64,000 nt of DNA. It comes from Candidatus Dormiibacterota bacterium. GTDB lineage: Bacteria; Acidobacteriota; Polarisedimenticolia; Gp22-AA2. The stretch is taken from NCBI GenBank assembly GCA_035635555.1, contig DASQAT010000041.1, forward strand, positions 1-64,000. Reading direction: 5' to 3'. The position numbers were made by a program, and so were the translations under genes. Positions 1 through 7,857 of this stretch are shown piece by piece (position 1 is the stretch's first letter; every line of letters starts with the position of its first letter). Below the pieces are notes generated by a model. The model did no database searches, was not told the DNA's origin, and worked only from the letters and a program-made list of their open reading frames with translations.

Positions 1-1
1 G

Positions 2-136
2 AAGCGGCTGCTGTCACACCGCCTGTTCTTTCACCGACTGAAGCTCCCCGGCGTCTGGTCCTCCCTCTACCGCCGCCTCTGGACCACACCCCTCCTTCCT
101 TCCAATACCCGCCACAACCTCGCCCGGGCGTTCTAA
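2..136 (+). CDS. C-terminal fragment of an unidentified protein
   Basis: An open frame runs from the window edge to a TAA at 134-136 and encodes 44 residues rich in Arg, Leu and aromatic residues, ending in NLARAF. The start lies outside the window. I do not recognise the family. It is likely the tail of a plus-strand gene: the stop is followed by a promoter-like region for the chemotaxis operon, and the codons are GC-rich at third positions. A chance open frame cannot be excluded at this length. Confidence 0.4.
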   Translation, partial: KRLLSHRLFFHRLKLPGVWSSLYRRLWTTPLLPSNTRHNLARAF

Positions 137-172
137 TCGACGTCACAAAGCCCTGGAAACTGACCCCAGGGT

Positions 173-188
173 GGTTGACCTGTCAACC
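173..188. promoter_or_regulatory. 7-bp inverted repeat upstream of the che promoter
   Basis: GGTTGAC and GTCAACC form a perfect inverted repeat separated by CT. It sits about 50 bp upstream of the -35 box of the che operon, a typical place for a dimeric regulator to bind. No binding protein can be named from sequence alone. Confidence 0.35.
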
Positions 189-239
189 GGGTCGCAGACG
201 CTTCCAGACATCAAGAACCACACTCTCGGCACCACGTTG

Positions 240-268
240 TTGACGCTCCTGTAACCGGAACCTATACT
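240..268 (+). promoter_or_regulatory. sigma-70-type promoter of the chemotaxis operon
   Basis: TTGACG at 240-245 and TATACT at 263-268 are separated by exactly 17 bp, close to the housekeeping consensus. The predicted transcription start near 275 leaves a leader of about 15-20 nt before the cheR start. It faces the whole cheR-cheD run, whose genes overlap or nearly touch. Confidence 0.75.
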
Positions 269-290
269 TTGCTCCGGTGCGCGCGCGATC

Positions 291-1169
291 GTGAGCATGG
301 AGACGCAGATCGGCCAGCCCTGGCAGGCCATCCACCGTCATCTGATCGAGCAGCACGGGCTCGACCTGTCGCGCTACAAGGAGAGCTACCTCAAGAGGCG
401 GCTCCTGGTGCGCATCCGGGCCCTGAGGCTTCCGGGGATCGAGGCGTACGCGCGCTACCTGCGCCGCCATCCCGAAGAGCTGGGACGGCTGCAGAAGGCG
501 CTGTCGATCAAGGTCACCGGCTTTTTCAGGAACCGAGCCTGCTTCGCGTTCCTCGAGGAGAGGGTCGTGCCCGATCTCCTGCGGCGGTCGAGTGCCCGGC
601 GTCACCGGATCGCGGCCTGGAGCGCCGGCTGCGCCACGGGCGAGGAGCCGTACTCCCTCGCCGCCCTGTTCGCCTCCGCACTCGATCGGCACGATGCTCC
701 GGCGGCAGGTGCCGAGACCGCTCCCACGCAGGTGCGGATCACCGCCACCGACATCGACGAGGGTGCGCTGGAACTGGCCCGCGCCGCCGTATTTCCGGCG
801 CGCTCGCTCCTGGGCGCCTCGCCGGGCGACGCGGCGCGGCACTTCGAGGTGCGCGCCGACGGCAACGCCACCCCGTCCGCGCGCCTGAAGCGCATGGTGA
901 AGTTCGAGCGGCAGAGCCTTCTCGATCCGATCGAGTGCCGTGACCTCGACCTGCTCCTCTGCAGGAACGTCCTCATCTACTTCTCGCTCGAGCACCAGGC
1001 CCTCACCCTGTCGCGCTTCGCGCGGGCTCTGTCGGCCGGAGGCTACCTCGTCCTCGGACGGGTGGAGCGTCTGTTCGGCGAGGCGCGCGGACAGTTCGAA
1101 GTCACGAGCGCCCGCGACCGCGTCTACCGGCGCCTGCCCGGTGCCGTGGAGGCCCGCGCATGCGCTTGA
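291..1169 (+). CDS. cheR: chemotaxis protein methyltransferase CheR
   Basis: This SAM-dependent enzyme methylates glutamates in the cytoplasmic domain of chemoreceptors. The 292-residue length is normal. The N-terminal helical domain is followed by the methyltransferase fold, with motif I near residue 110 ([15 protein letters not shown]), an acidic ribose-binding segment ([12 protein letters not shown]) and the family segment [10 protein letters not shown]. The start is GTG at 291; an in-frame ATG at 297 is an equally good choice. It is the first gene of the che operon and its end overlaps the receptor gene by 10 bp. No CheB methylesterase partner is seen in the cluster. Confidence 0.93.
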   Translation: MSMETQIGQPWQAIHRHLIEQHGLDLSRYKESYLKRRLLVRIRALRLPGIEAYARYLRRHPEELGRLQKALSIKVTGFFRNRACFAFLEERVVPDLLRRSSARRHRIAAWSAGCATGEEPYSLAALFASALDRHDAPAAGAETAPTQVRITATDIDEGALELARAAVFPARSLLGASPGDAARHFEVRADGNATPSARLKRMVKFERQSLLDPIECRDLDLLLCRNVLIYFSLEHQALTLSRFARALSAGGYLVLGRVERLFGEARGQFEVTSARDRVYRRLPGAVEARACA

Positions 1170-2398
1170 AGCTCGCGCTCGCCTTCCTGATCACGACGTT
1201 CCTGTTCATCATCACCAACTTCGTGTTCACGCCCCCGAGCGACTATTCCCTGTGGGACCTGGTCGGCTACGTCTCGTCGGAAATCCTGATCGGGCTGGTG
1301 GCCGCGGTGGTGCTGTCGAAGTACTTCACGCGGCACCTGCGCGAGCTGGCGTCGGTCAGCGCCGTCATCAGCCACGGCGATTTGACCCGCAAGGTCGCGG
1401 TGCGCACGACGGACGAGGTGGGCGAGGTGGCCCGCTCGTTCAACACGATGCTGCAGAGTCTGTTCAACATCGTCACCGAGGTGCGCGCCGTCAGCGAGCA
1501 GATCTTCGAATCGGCCCAGAGCCTCTCGGCGACGGCCCAGGAGATGAACGCCACCACCGAGGAGATCTCCTCGACGATGCAGAACATCGCCAAGGGTGCC
1601 GAAGGGACGGCCGACATGGTGAACAAGACGTCGTCGATCACACGCGACCTGGCGGTGTCCATCGAGGAGATTTCGGAGAAGGCGCGTTTCGCCGCGCACG
1701 CCTCGAAGGAGGCCGGCGAGCGGGCCCGGACCGCGGGCGAGCAGATGACGGGCGCCTCGAGCAAGGTGGCGGAAATCGTCTCCCGCATCGAGCGCGCCAC
1801 GACGACCGTGGAGGGGTTCAAGGACCGCGCCCTGCGCATCAACGAGTCGGTCGACTTCATCACTCACATCGCGCAGCAGACGCACCTCCTGGCCCTGAAC
1901 GCAACCATCGAGGCCGCGCGCGCCGGCGAGCACGGCCGGGGTTTCTCGGTGGTCGCCGAGGAGATCCGCAAGCTGGCCGACGCATCGCGCAAGTTCGCCG
2001 ACCAGATCTCCCGCCTCGCCAAGGAGATCAACTCGCAATCGACCGAGGTCATCGCCTCCATGACCGACAGCACGCAGTCGGCGCGCGAGGGGAAGGGCGT
2101 GCTGCTGCAGGCACGAACCTCGATCGAGTCGATGGTCCAGACGGTGCTCACGAGCATGGAGCGGATCGAGGCGATCTCGGCCCTCACCGAGACGCAGGCG
2201 AAAGGGGCCGACAGCCTGGTGCGCGCTATCGAGGAGATCGCCAAGATCGCCGAGGACAATGCCGCCGGCACCGAGGAGGCCTCGGCGGCCACCGAGGAGC
2301 AGACGGCCTCCATGCAGGAGATGTCGGCCTCGGCGCAGGAGCTGGCCAAGACGTCGGATACGCTGAAAGACCTGATCGCCGTGTTCAAGGTCGGGTAG
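1160..2398 (+). CDS. methyl-accepting chemotaxis protein without a large sensor domain
   Basis: A chemoreceptor-type signalling protein of 412 residues. Two membrane helices lie at about residues 3-20 and 33-52, separated by only a short loop, so there is no room for a periplasmic ligand domain. A HAMP segment follows (about 52-105), then a long helical MCP signalling domain with the conserved hairpin tip around [19 protein letters not shown]. Input may come through the membrane, through HAMP or from a partner protein. It overlaps cheR and precedes cheW by 19 bp, so it is probably the dedicated receptor of this pathway. Confidence 0.92.
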   Translation: MRLKLALAFLITTFLFIITNFVFTPPSDYSLWDLVGYVSSEILIGLVAAVVLSKYFTRHLRELASVSAVISHGDLTRKVAVRTTDEVGEVARSFNTMLQSLFNIVTEVRAVSEQIFESAQSLSATAQEMNATTEEISSTMQNIAKGAEGTADMVNKTSSITRDLAVSIEEISEKARFAAHASKEAGERARTAGEQMTGASSKVAEIVSRIERATTTVEGFKDRALRINESVDFITHIAQQTHLLALNATIEAARAGEHGRGFSVVAEEIRKLADASRKFADQISRLAKEINSQSTEVIASMTDSTQSAREGKGVLLQARTSIESMVQTVLTSMERIEAISALTETQAKGADSLVRAIEEIAKIAEDNAAGTEEASAATEEQTASMQEMSASAQELAKTSDTLKDLIAVFKVG

Positions 2399-2417
2399 GA
2401 TCCTCCGGGAGGGCGAT

Positions 2418-2918
2418 GTGCTGGAACCGATCATCACCTTCGAGTCGCTCAGCGAGTGGTTCGGCGTGATGGCCAGCGACGTGCGCGAGGTGGCGAGACT
2501 GCGCGGCGTCCGGCCGGTCCCGCGCGCGCCGGACGTGATCGCCGGGCTGGCCGAGGTGCACGGCCGGGTCGTGACCCTCATCGATCTGGAGCGCCTGCTC
2601 GCGGCCGGCGAGACACGGCCGCCCTACGGCGCTCCCGCGCCACCCGAGGGGTCGGGGATGGAGGAGTTCGGCGTGGTGCTGGCCCTTCCCTACGAGCATC
2701 TGGGCATCCTGGTCCGGGGCGAGGTGGACGTGGCGTCCGGTGTTGCGGAATCCGGACCCGGTCCGGGCGGAGCCGCCTCGTGGCTGCGGGCCCGCCTCGC
2801 CGTCGGCGACCGGCTCCTGAACCTTCTTTCCCTGCCGGATCTGGTGTCGCGGGTCGAGGAAACGATTCGCAAGGGCTTCCGGCCGCGTTCGTCCGGGACC
2901 CTGGACGAGGAGAACTGA
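2418..2918 (+). CDS. cheW: CheW-like coupling protein
   Basis: A 166-residue single-domain protein of the CheW fold, expected to bridge the receptor and the CheA kinase. The typical pattern is present: an N-terminal strand region, the segment RLRGVRPVPRAPDVIAGLAE, then VHGRVVTLIDLERLL, matching the conserved region where CheW proteins read 'G.......G.V.PVIDL'. The start is GTG at 2418, and the TGA overlaps the ATG of cheY by one base. Its position between receptor and response regulator supports the role. The sequence is divergent, so the exact partner specificity is inferred. Confidence 0.85.
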   Translation: MLEPIITFESLSEWFGVMASDVREVARLRGVRPVPRAPDVIAGLAEVHGRVVTLIDLERLLAAGETRPPYGAPAPPEGSGMEEFGVVLALPYEHLGILVRGEVDVASGVAESGPGPGGAASWLRARLAVGDRLLNLLSLPDLVSRVEETIRKGFRPRSSGTLDEEN

Positions 2919-3313
2919 TGGCGATCCGAGTGCTGGTCGTGGATGACGCGATGTTCATGCGCTCCATGATCAAGGACATCCTGGTCAACGCCGGCGGGCG
3001 CTACGAGATCGTCGGCGAGGCATCGAACGGCCGAGAGGCGATCGCCCGCTTCCGCGAGCTCAACCCCGAGCTCGTGACCATGGACATCGTCATGCCCCAG
3101 CTGGACGGCATCGAGGCGACACGCGAGATCCTGAAGGTCGATCCGGCGGCGGTCATCGTCATGTGCAGCGCCATGGGGCAGGAGGCCCTGGTCGTCGAGT
3201 CGATCTCGGCCGGCGCCAAGGATTTCATCGTCAAACCGTTCACGTCCGACCGCGTCCTCCAGGTCCTCGCCAAGGTCCTTCCCGGCGCCGGCGGCGGATC
3301 CGCCGCTCCATAG
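2918..3313 (+). CDS. cheY: single-domain response regulator, CheY-like
   Basis: A 131-residue receiver domain with no output domain. The acidic pair is D9/D10, the phospho-acceptor is D56 (VTMDIVMP), the switch Ser is S84 (MCSAMG) and the conserved Lys is K106 (FIVKPF). It should receive phosphate from the downstream CheA and signal to the motility machinery. The ATG at 2918 overlaps the cheW stop. The receiver resembles those of CheB as well as CheY, but the stop at 3313 rules out a fused methylesterase. Confidence 0.92.
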   Translation: MAIRVLVVDDAMFMRSMIKDILVNAGGRYEIVGEASNGREAIARFRELNPELVTMDIVMPQLDGIEATREILKVDPAAVIVMCSAMGQEALVVESISAGAKDFIVKPFTSDRVLQVLAKVLPGAGGGSAAP

Positions 3314-3321
3314 GAGCGGCG

Positions 3322-5316
3322 TTGGAAACCCCCGACTTTCTCGACCTCTTCATCTCCGAAGCGCGCGAGCACATCGAGGGACAGGCCGCGCTTCTGACTC
3401 GCGCCCGGTCCACTCCGCTGCAGCGCGATGAGATCAACGACCTGTTCCGGCACGCGCATTCGATCAAGGGGATGGCGGCCGCCATGGGCTTTTCCGCAAT
3501 GTCCTCCCTGGCGCACGCCATGGAGGATCTCCTGCACCAGTGGCGGGACGGCGCTTCCGCTCCCACACCCGCCTCCATCGATCTCCTGACGCGCGCGAAC
3601 GATCACCTGTCCGCGCAGGTGGACACGCTGGTCTCGCGCCAGGAGATGCCGTCGGGCGACGAGATCGGACGTCAGATCCGCCTCCTGCACTCCCCTCCCG
3701 AAAATCCACCTCGGCCGCCGGCGTCAGCCGCCGCCGATGCGGCGGGCCACGCCCGCGGCCCGGACGCGGCACCCGCGGACGCCTCCGACACGCGCCCGCG
3801 TCTCCTGGTCGACATCGCCATCCGGCAGGGCGCACCCCTGCCGGGCGCCAGGGCCATGGTGATCCTCAAGCGGCTGGAGGAGCACGGCCAGGTGCTGGAG
3901 GTCTCGCCGGCGCCGCAGATCCTGGCGACCGGCAAGTTCAACGGACGTCTGCGCATCGTGCTGGCTTCGCGGATCGCCGCCGATCGGGTGGCGTCCGTGG
4001 CGGGGGGCCTGGCGGACGTCGCCGCCTGCGAGGTGACCCCGGCGGCTCCACCCGAAGACCCGGCAGAGGACTCCGAGAGACGCCTGGCCCCCAGGAGGAC
4101 CCTTCCCGATCGCCGGGACGAGGAGGCGGGCGAGGCGCCTGTTCGCGCCGAGACGATCAGCTCGATCCGCGTTCCTACGGAGAGGATGGATCGCCTGCTC
4201 GACGGGATCGGCGAGCTCATCCTGGATCGCGAGCGTCTGAAGCGGGCGCTGGAGGCCGACCCGGGATCGGTGGCGGCCGAAATCCTTGCCGGACTCGGCC
4301 GGACGGTGGACACGCTCAAGGACGACGTGATGACGATCCGGCTGCTGCCGTTCTCCTCGATCGTCCCGCGTCTCGAGCGTGCGGTGCGCGAGCTGGCCTC
4401 GAGGCTCGGCAAGGAGGTGGATCTCGTCGTGCGCGGCACCGAGGTGTCGCTCGATCGCTCGACCCTCGAGGAGATGATGGACCCCCTGCAGCACATCCTG
4501 CGCAACTGCATCGACCACGGCGTCGAGGGGTCGGAGGAGCGGCGCGGGGCCGGCAAGCCGGTGCGGGGCCGGATCGAGATCGATCTGTCGCGCCGGGACG
4601 AGCGTGTCTGCCTGGCGGTGTCGGACGACGGCCGAGGTATGGATCCCGAGGCGCTGCGGCGGGTCGCGGTGGAGCGCCGCTACCTGTCGCGCGAGGTCGC
4701 AATGCGCCTGTCGGACGATGAAGCGCTCATGCTGGTCACCATCCCGGGCTTCTCGACCGCCACACGCACGACCGACATCTCGGGGCGTGGGGTCGGGATG
4801 GACGTGGTGCGCATGCGCGTGCAGAAGCTGGGCGGGCACCTGATCATCCGCTCGCAGACCGGCAGCGGGACGCGTCTCGAGATGGACCTGCCGTCGACAG
4901 TCACGGTGACGCGCGCCTTCCTGTGCCGCGCAGCGGGAGGCGTCTTCGCCGTCCCGGTCTCCGCCGTGCAGGCGACCTTCGAGGTGCGCCGGGACGTCGT
5001 GCAGGCCAGCCAGGGAGAGCGTGTGCTGCGGCGCGGGGACGACCTGGTGACCGTGCTCCCCCTGGGCGGCGTGCTGGCCGGAGACCGCGCGGCCCCCTTC
5101 CCCGACGCCTTCCCGGCTCTGCAATACCAGGTCGGCAAACGCACCTACGCGCTCGGCGTGGACGAAATCCTCGGTGAAGAGCCGATCGTGGTGAAGCCAT
5201 TGCGGCACCCTTTGGAGCTCCTGCCCCAGTATTCCGGGGCCGCCATCCTCAACGACGGCCAGATCGCCCTCATCGTCGACCCGATCAACCTCACGCGCAC
5301 CTCGTGGCAGCCATGA
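3322..5316 (+). CDS. cheA: chemotaxis histidine kinase CheA
   Basis: A 664-residue CheA with full domain order. The Hpt domain has phospho-acceptor His46 (HAHSIKGM). A P2-like CheY-binding domain spans about 160-245. Dimerisation helices start near 285 (RMDRLLDGIGELILDRERL). The ATPase domain carries its N box near 390 (HILRNCIDHGVEG) and G boxes (DDGRGMD and GRGVGMDVV). A C-terminal CheW-like regulatory domain follows. The start is taken as TTG at 3322 because TAGGAG lies just upstream at 3311-3316 and the Hpt domain begins directly after it; the frame is open further upstream but overlaps cheY. Confidence 0.93.
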   Translation: METPDFLDLFISEAREHIEGQAALLTRARSTPLQRDEINDLFRHAHSIKGMAAAMGFSAMSSLAHAMEDLLHQWRDGASAPTPASIDLLTRANDHLSAQVDTLVSRQEMPSGDEIGRQIRLLHSPPENPPRPPASAAADAAGHARGPDAAPADASDTRPRLLVDIAIRQGAPLPGARAMVILKRLEEHGQVLEVSPAPQILATGKFNGRLRIVLASRIAADRVASVAGGLADVAACEVTPAAPPEDPAEDSERRLAPRRTLPDRRDEEAGEAPVRAETISSIRVPTERMDRLLDGIGELILDRERLKRALEADPGSVAAEILAGLGRTVDTLKDDVMTIRLLPFSSIVPRLERAVRELASRLGKEVDLVVRGTEVSLDRSTLEEMMDPLQHILRNCIDHGVEGSEERRGAGKPVRGRIEIDLSRRDERVCLAVSDDGRGMDPEALRRVAVERRYLSREVAMRLSDDEALMLVTIPGFSTATRTTDISGRGVGMDVVRMRVQKLGGHLIIRSQTGSGTRLEMDLPSTVTVTRAFLCRAAGGVFAVPVSAVQATFEVRRDVVQASQGERVLRRGDDLVTVLPLGGVLAGDRAAPFPDAFPALQYQVGKRTYALGVDEILGEEPIVVKPLRHPLELLPQYSGAAILNDGQIALIVDPINLTRTSWQP

Positions 5317-6026
5317 CGACGGCGAGGCGGAGGCGCGGGAACAGGACCGTCCGGCCGGCGCCGCACCGAGCCCCCCGTCGCAACGCTCCCCTGGGCGACA
5401 TGAGGCGCTTCCATGTCCTGAGCGAGGCCGGGGCCCGCAATGCGGCCACCGCGCTGAGCCAGATTCTCGGGCGTCCGCTGCGCCTGGCTGTCCCCTGGGC
5501 CAGGGTGCTCCCTCTGGAGAAGGTCAAGGAGATGGCGGGTGGAGCGTCGCGCGTCGTGTGCGCCCTCTCCCTCAAGGTCTACGGCGAGGCGCGGGGAAAT
5601 CTCCTGGTCGTGTTCAGGCGCGAGCAGGTGCCGATTCTCCTCGGCCTGGTGGTGCCGCGCGCGCACGCGGCACCGTCGGGCGCCGGCGACGGCCACACCC
5701 TGAACGACATGGAGCGCTCGGCGCTGATGGAGATCGGCAACATCCTCGCCTGCGCCTACCTCAACGCCCTGAGCCATCTGCTGGGCGTCAGCCTGCTTCC
5801 GTCGATCCCGGGCCTGGCGGTGGACATGGTCGGGGCCGTGACCGATCATCTCCTGATCGAGCTCGCCGCCTTCGCCGACAGCGCCGTCGTTCTGGCGAGC
5901 CAGGTGCACGAGCCGGCGAGCGGGCTCAAGGGGTCGATCTTCTTTCTCCCCCACCCCTCCGCTCTTGTTGTCCTCAGCCGCGCCCAGGTCCATCGCGCTC
6001 CCGCCGCGCGGGTGGGCCGGCGGTGA
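5313..6026 (+). CDS. cheC: CheC-like CheY-P phosphatase with one intact active site
   Basis: A 237-residue protein of the CheC/CheX/FliY phosphatase family, expected to dephosphorylate CheY-P. The second active-site helix is intact (SALMEIGNILACAYLNALS, near residues 134-152). The first helix reads SEAGARNAATALS, which has lost the Asn of the usual ExGN site, so one catalytic site may be dead. An Arg/Pro-rich stretch of about 30 residues precedes the domain. The ATG at 5313 overlaps the cheA stop as ATGA; an internal ATG at 5400 could instead begin the folded domain. It is followed by cheD, a known CheC partner. Confidence 0.82.
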   Translation: MTTARRRRGNRTVRPAPHRAPRRNAPLGDMRRFHVLSEAGARNAATALSQILGRPLRLAVPWARVLPLEKVKEMAGGASRVVCALSLKVYGEARGNLLVVFRREQVPILLGLVVPRAHAAPSGAGDGHTLNDMERSALMEIGNILACAYLNALSHLLGVSLLPSIPGLAVDMVGAVTDHLLIELAAFADSAVVLASQVHEPASGLKGSIFFLPHPSALVVLSRAQVHRAPAARVGRR

Positions 6027-6031
6027 CCCGG

Positions 6032-6505
6032 ATGAAAGCGTTGCGCGCGGGGGAGCTGCGCGTCGCGGAGGCGCCGGCCCGTCTGGCCATCCACGGTCTC
6101 GGGTCCTGCGTGGCCGTGTTCGTGTACGACCCGCGGGTCCGCGTGGGCGGGATGGCGCACATCCTGCTGCCCGCGCCGCCGAAAGGGTCGTCCGACCACG
6201 CGGGTCGCTACGCGACCACCGCGGTCGCCGCCGTCGTCGCCGAATCGATCCGTCTCGGCGCGAAGCGGGCGGCGCTCCTCGCCAAGGTGACCGGGGGCTC
6301 GCGCATGTTCACCTACGACGCGCACAAGGACCGCCCTACCGTGGGAGACAAGAACATCGAAGCCGCCCTCGGCGCCCTGCGGGAGGCCGGCGTCGAGATC
6401 ATCGCCACGGACGTCGGGGGCGACCACGGACGCACGGTCGTGGCCGACCTGCAGGACGGCAGTCTGACGATCACGACGGTGCGCGGTGGATCGAAGGTGG
6501 TTTGA
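6032..6505 (+). CDS. cheD: receptor glutamine deamidase CheD
   Basis: CheD deamidates glutamines in chemoreceptors and binds CheC. The catalytic Cys is C26 (GLGSCVAV) and the His is H43 (GGMAHILLP), with the downstream family segments AKVTGGSRMF and TDVGGDHGRTV. The start is ATG at 6032; an in-frame GTG at 6023 overlaps the cheC stop and may be used instead. It is the last gene of the operon and runs convergently into thioredoxin, with 13 bp between stops. Confidence 0.9.
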   Translation: MKALRAGELRVAEAPARLAIHGLGSCVAVFVYDPRVRVGGMAHILLPAPPKGSSDHAGRYATTAVAAVVAESIRLGAKRAALLAKVTGGSRMFTYDAHKDRPTVGDKNIEAALGALREAGVEIIATDVGGDHGRTVVADLQDGSLTITTVRGGSKVV

Positions 6506-6518
6506 GGGGGGTAAGAGG

Positions 6519-6848
6519 CTAGACTCCGTGCTTCTGCAGCATCTTGACGAGGACATCGCGCGTCGTCGCCCCGATGTACTGGTCGACGACCTTGCCGTCC
6601 TTGAACAGAAGAAGCGTGGGAATGCTCTGGATGCCGTAGCGGCCGGCGAGACCGCTCTCGTCGTCGACGTTCACCTTGCCGACCCGCACCTTGCCGTCCA
6701 GCTCGTCCGCGAGCTTCTCCAGGACGGGGGCGACCATGCGACAGGGACCGCACCATTCGGCCCAGAAATCGACCAGGATGGGCGCTCCTGGCTTTTTGAC
6801 CTCCGCTTCGAAGTTGCCGTTCGTCAGCGTCAGAATATTTTTGCTCAT
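6519..6848 (-). CDS. trxA: thioredoxin
   Basis: A classic 109-residue cytosolic thioredoxin that reduces protein disulfides. The redox motif WCGPC is at residues 32-36 (C33 and C36), and the cis-Pro follows in GIQSIPTLLLFKDG. No signal peptide is present. An SD-like GGAGAG precedes the ATG, and a TATAAG -10-like box lies about 45 bp upstream on the same strand. It is transcribed away from rsmA, with a 143-bp intergenic region between them. Confidence 0.96.
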   Translation of the reverse strand: MSKNILTLTNGNFEAEVKKPGAPILVDFWAEWCGPCRMVAPVLEKLADELDGKVRVGKVNVDDESGLAGRYGIQSIPTLLLFKDGKVVDQYIGATTRDVLVKMLQKHGV

Positions 6849-6991
6849 CAGCTCTCCAGGGTCCCGACGCCAGCACGTTGGGCCGCGCTCTTATACCATA
6901 GGCGAGGCGCTCGAACCAATAAACCCGCGCCCGATCGGCATATCTCGCCACCCCATCGACCGCGCGACATCCCGGCTGGCAACGACATAAG

Positions 6992-7849
6992 ATGCGCGAC
7001 ACCCCTCATCGGTTCCGTCCCGTCAGGCGCCTGGGGCAGAATTTCCTGATCAACCAGGGGGCGGCCGATACGATTGTCGCCGCGCTCCGCCCCCGGCCGG
7101 ACGATCTCGTGCTCGAGATCGGCCCGGGTCGCGGCGTCCTGACACACCGCCTCGCGGGCCGCGTCGCGCGGCTCGTGGCAATCGAGATCGATCCCGACCT
7201 GGCCGCGCCTCTCTGCGAGGAGATGCGCGTCTCGCCGTCGGTCGAGATCGTCCAGGCGGACGTCCTGGAGCTCGACCTCGCGGCGCTCCTGAGCCGCATC
7301 GGGGTGACGGCGGCGCGGCGGGCGCGGGTCATCGCCAATCTTCCCTACTCCATCGCTACGACGATCATCCTGAGGCTCATCGACGAAAGCACGCTCCTGG
7401 ACGATCTCCTGGTCCTGGTGCAGCGCGAGGTCGCCGAGCGGATCGCCTCGCCCCCCGGAAGGAAGTCGTACGGAGGGCTCTCGGTCCTCTGCCAGGCGCG
7501 CGCCAGGGTCGAGACCCTCCTGCGTCTCCGGCCGGGATCCTTCCGGCCGATCCCGAAAGTGGAGTCGGAGCTGGTCCGTCTGACCCTGCATCACTCCGAC
7601 GTGGAGAGATTCGTGTCCGGAGTCGCGGTCTCTTTCACTCTCGAAACGCTCCTGCGCGCGGCCTTCGCGCAGAGACGCAAGACGCTCCTCAACAACCTGG
7701 CGCGGCTGCAGCGGCCGGGGGGCGAATCGATCGGGCCTGCCGCCGCGGCGGAGCTCATCCGTGGTGCCGGGCTCGATCCGCGCGCCCGCCCGGAGGAGAT
7801 CCCGGTCGGAGGTTTCCTGACGCTCCTCCGAGCCCTGAGCGCCCTATAA
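6992..7849 (+). CDS. rsmA: 16S rRNA dimethyladenosine transferase RsmA/KsgA
   Basis: Dimethylates two adjacent adenines near the 3' end of 16S rRNA during small-subunit assembly. At 285 residues it is of usual length. It has the N-terminal RLGQNFL signature, the SAM motif EIGPGRGVLT near residue 40, the acidic AIEIDPDL, and the catalytic NLPYSI motif (NPPY family). The C-terminal domain has the expected RKTLLNNLARL segment. The stop TAA lies inside the TATAAT box that precedes the RNase J gene. Confidence 0.95.
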   Translation: MRDTPHRFRPVRRLGQNFLINQGAADTIVAALRPRPDDLVLEIGPGRGVLTHRLAGRVARLVAIEIDPDLAAPLCEEMRVSPSVEIVQADVLELDLAALLSRIGVTAARRARVIANLPYSIATTIILRLIDESTLLDDLLVLVQREVAERIASPPGRKSYGGLSVLCQARARVETLLRLRPGSFRPIPKVESELVRLTLHHSDVERFVSGVAVSFTLETLLRAAFAQRRKTLLNNLARLQRPGGESIGPAAAAELIRGAGLDPRARPEEIPVGGFLTLLRALSAL

Positions 7850-7850
7850 T
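7845..7850 (+). promoter_or_regulatory. -10 box (TATAAT) placed for leaderless RNase J transcript
   Basis: A perfect TATAAT lies 7 nt before the GTG start of the RNase J gene and overlaps the rsmA stop codon. Transcription would begin at or next to the GTG. No SD sequence fits in between. No clear -35 box is seen. Confidence 0.6.
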
Positions 7851-7857
7851 CTCCGCC

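Noticed and set aside
1124-2581. Long minus-strand open frame across the MCP and cheW genes
   Set aside because: It is antisense to clear che genes, with Arg/His/Gly-rich low-complexity translation typical of GC-rich shadow frames.
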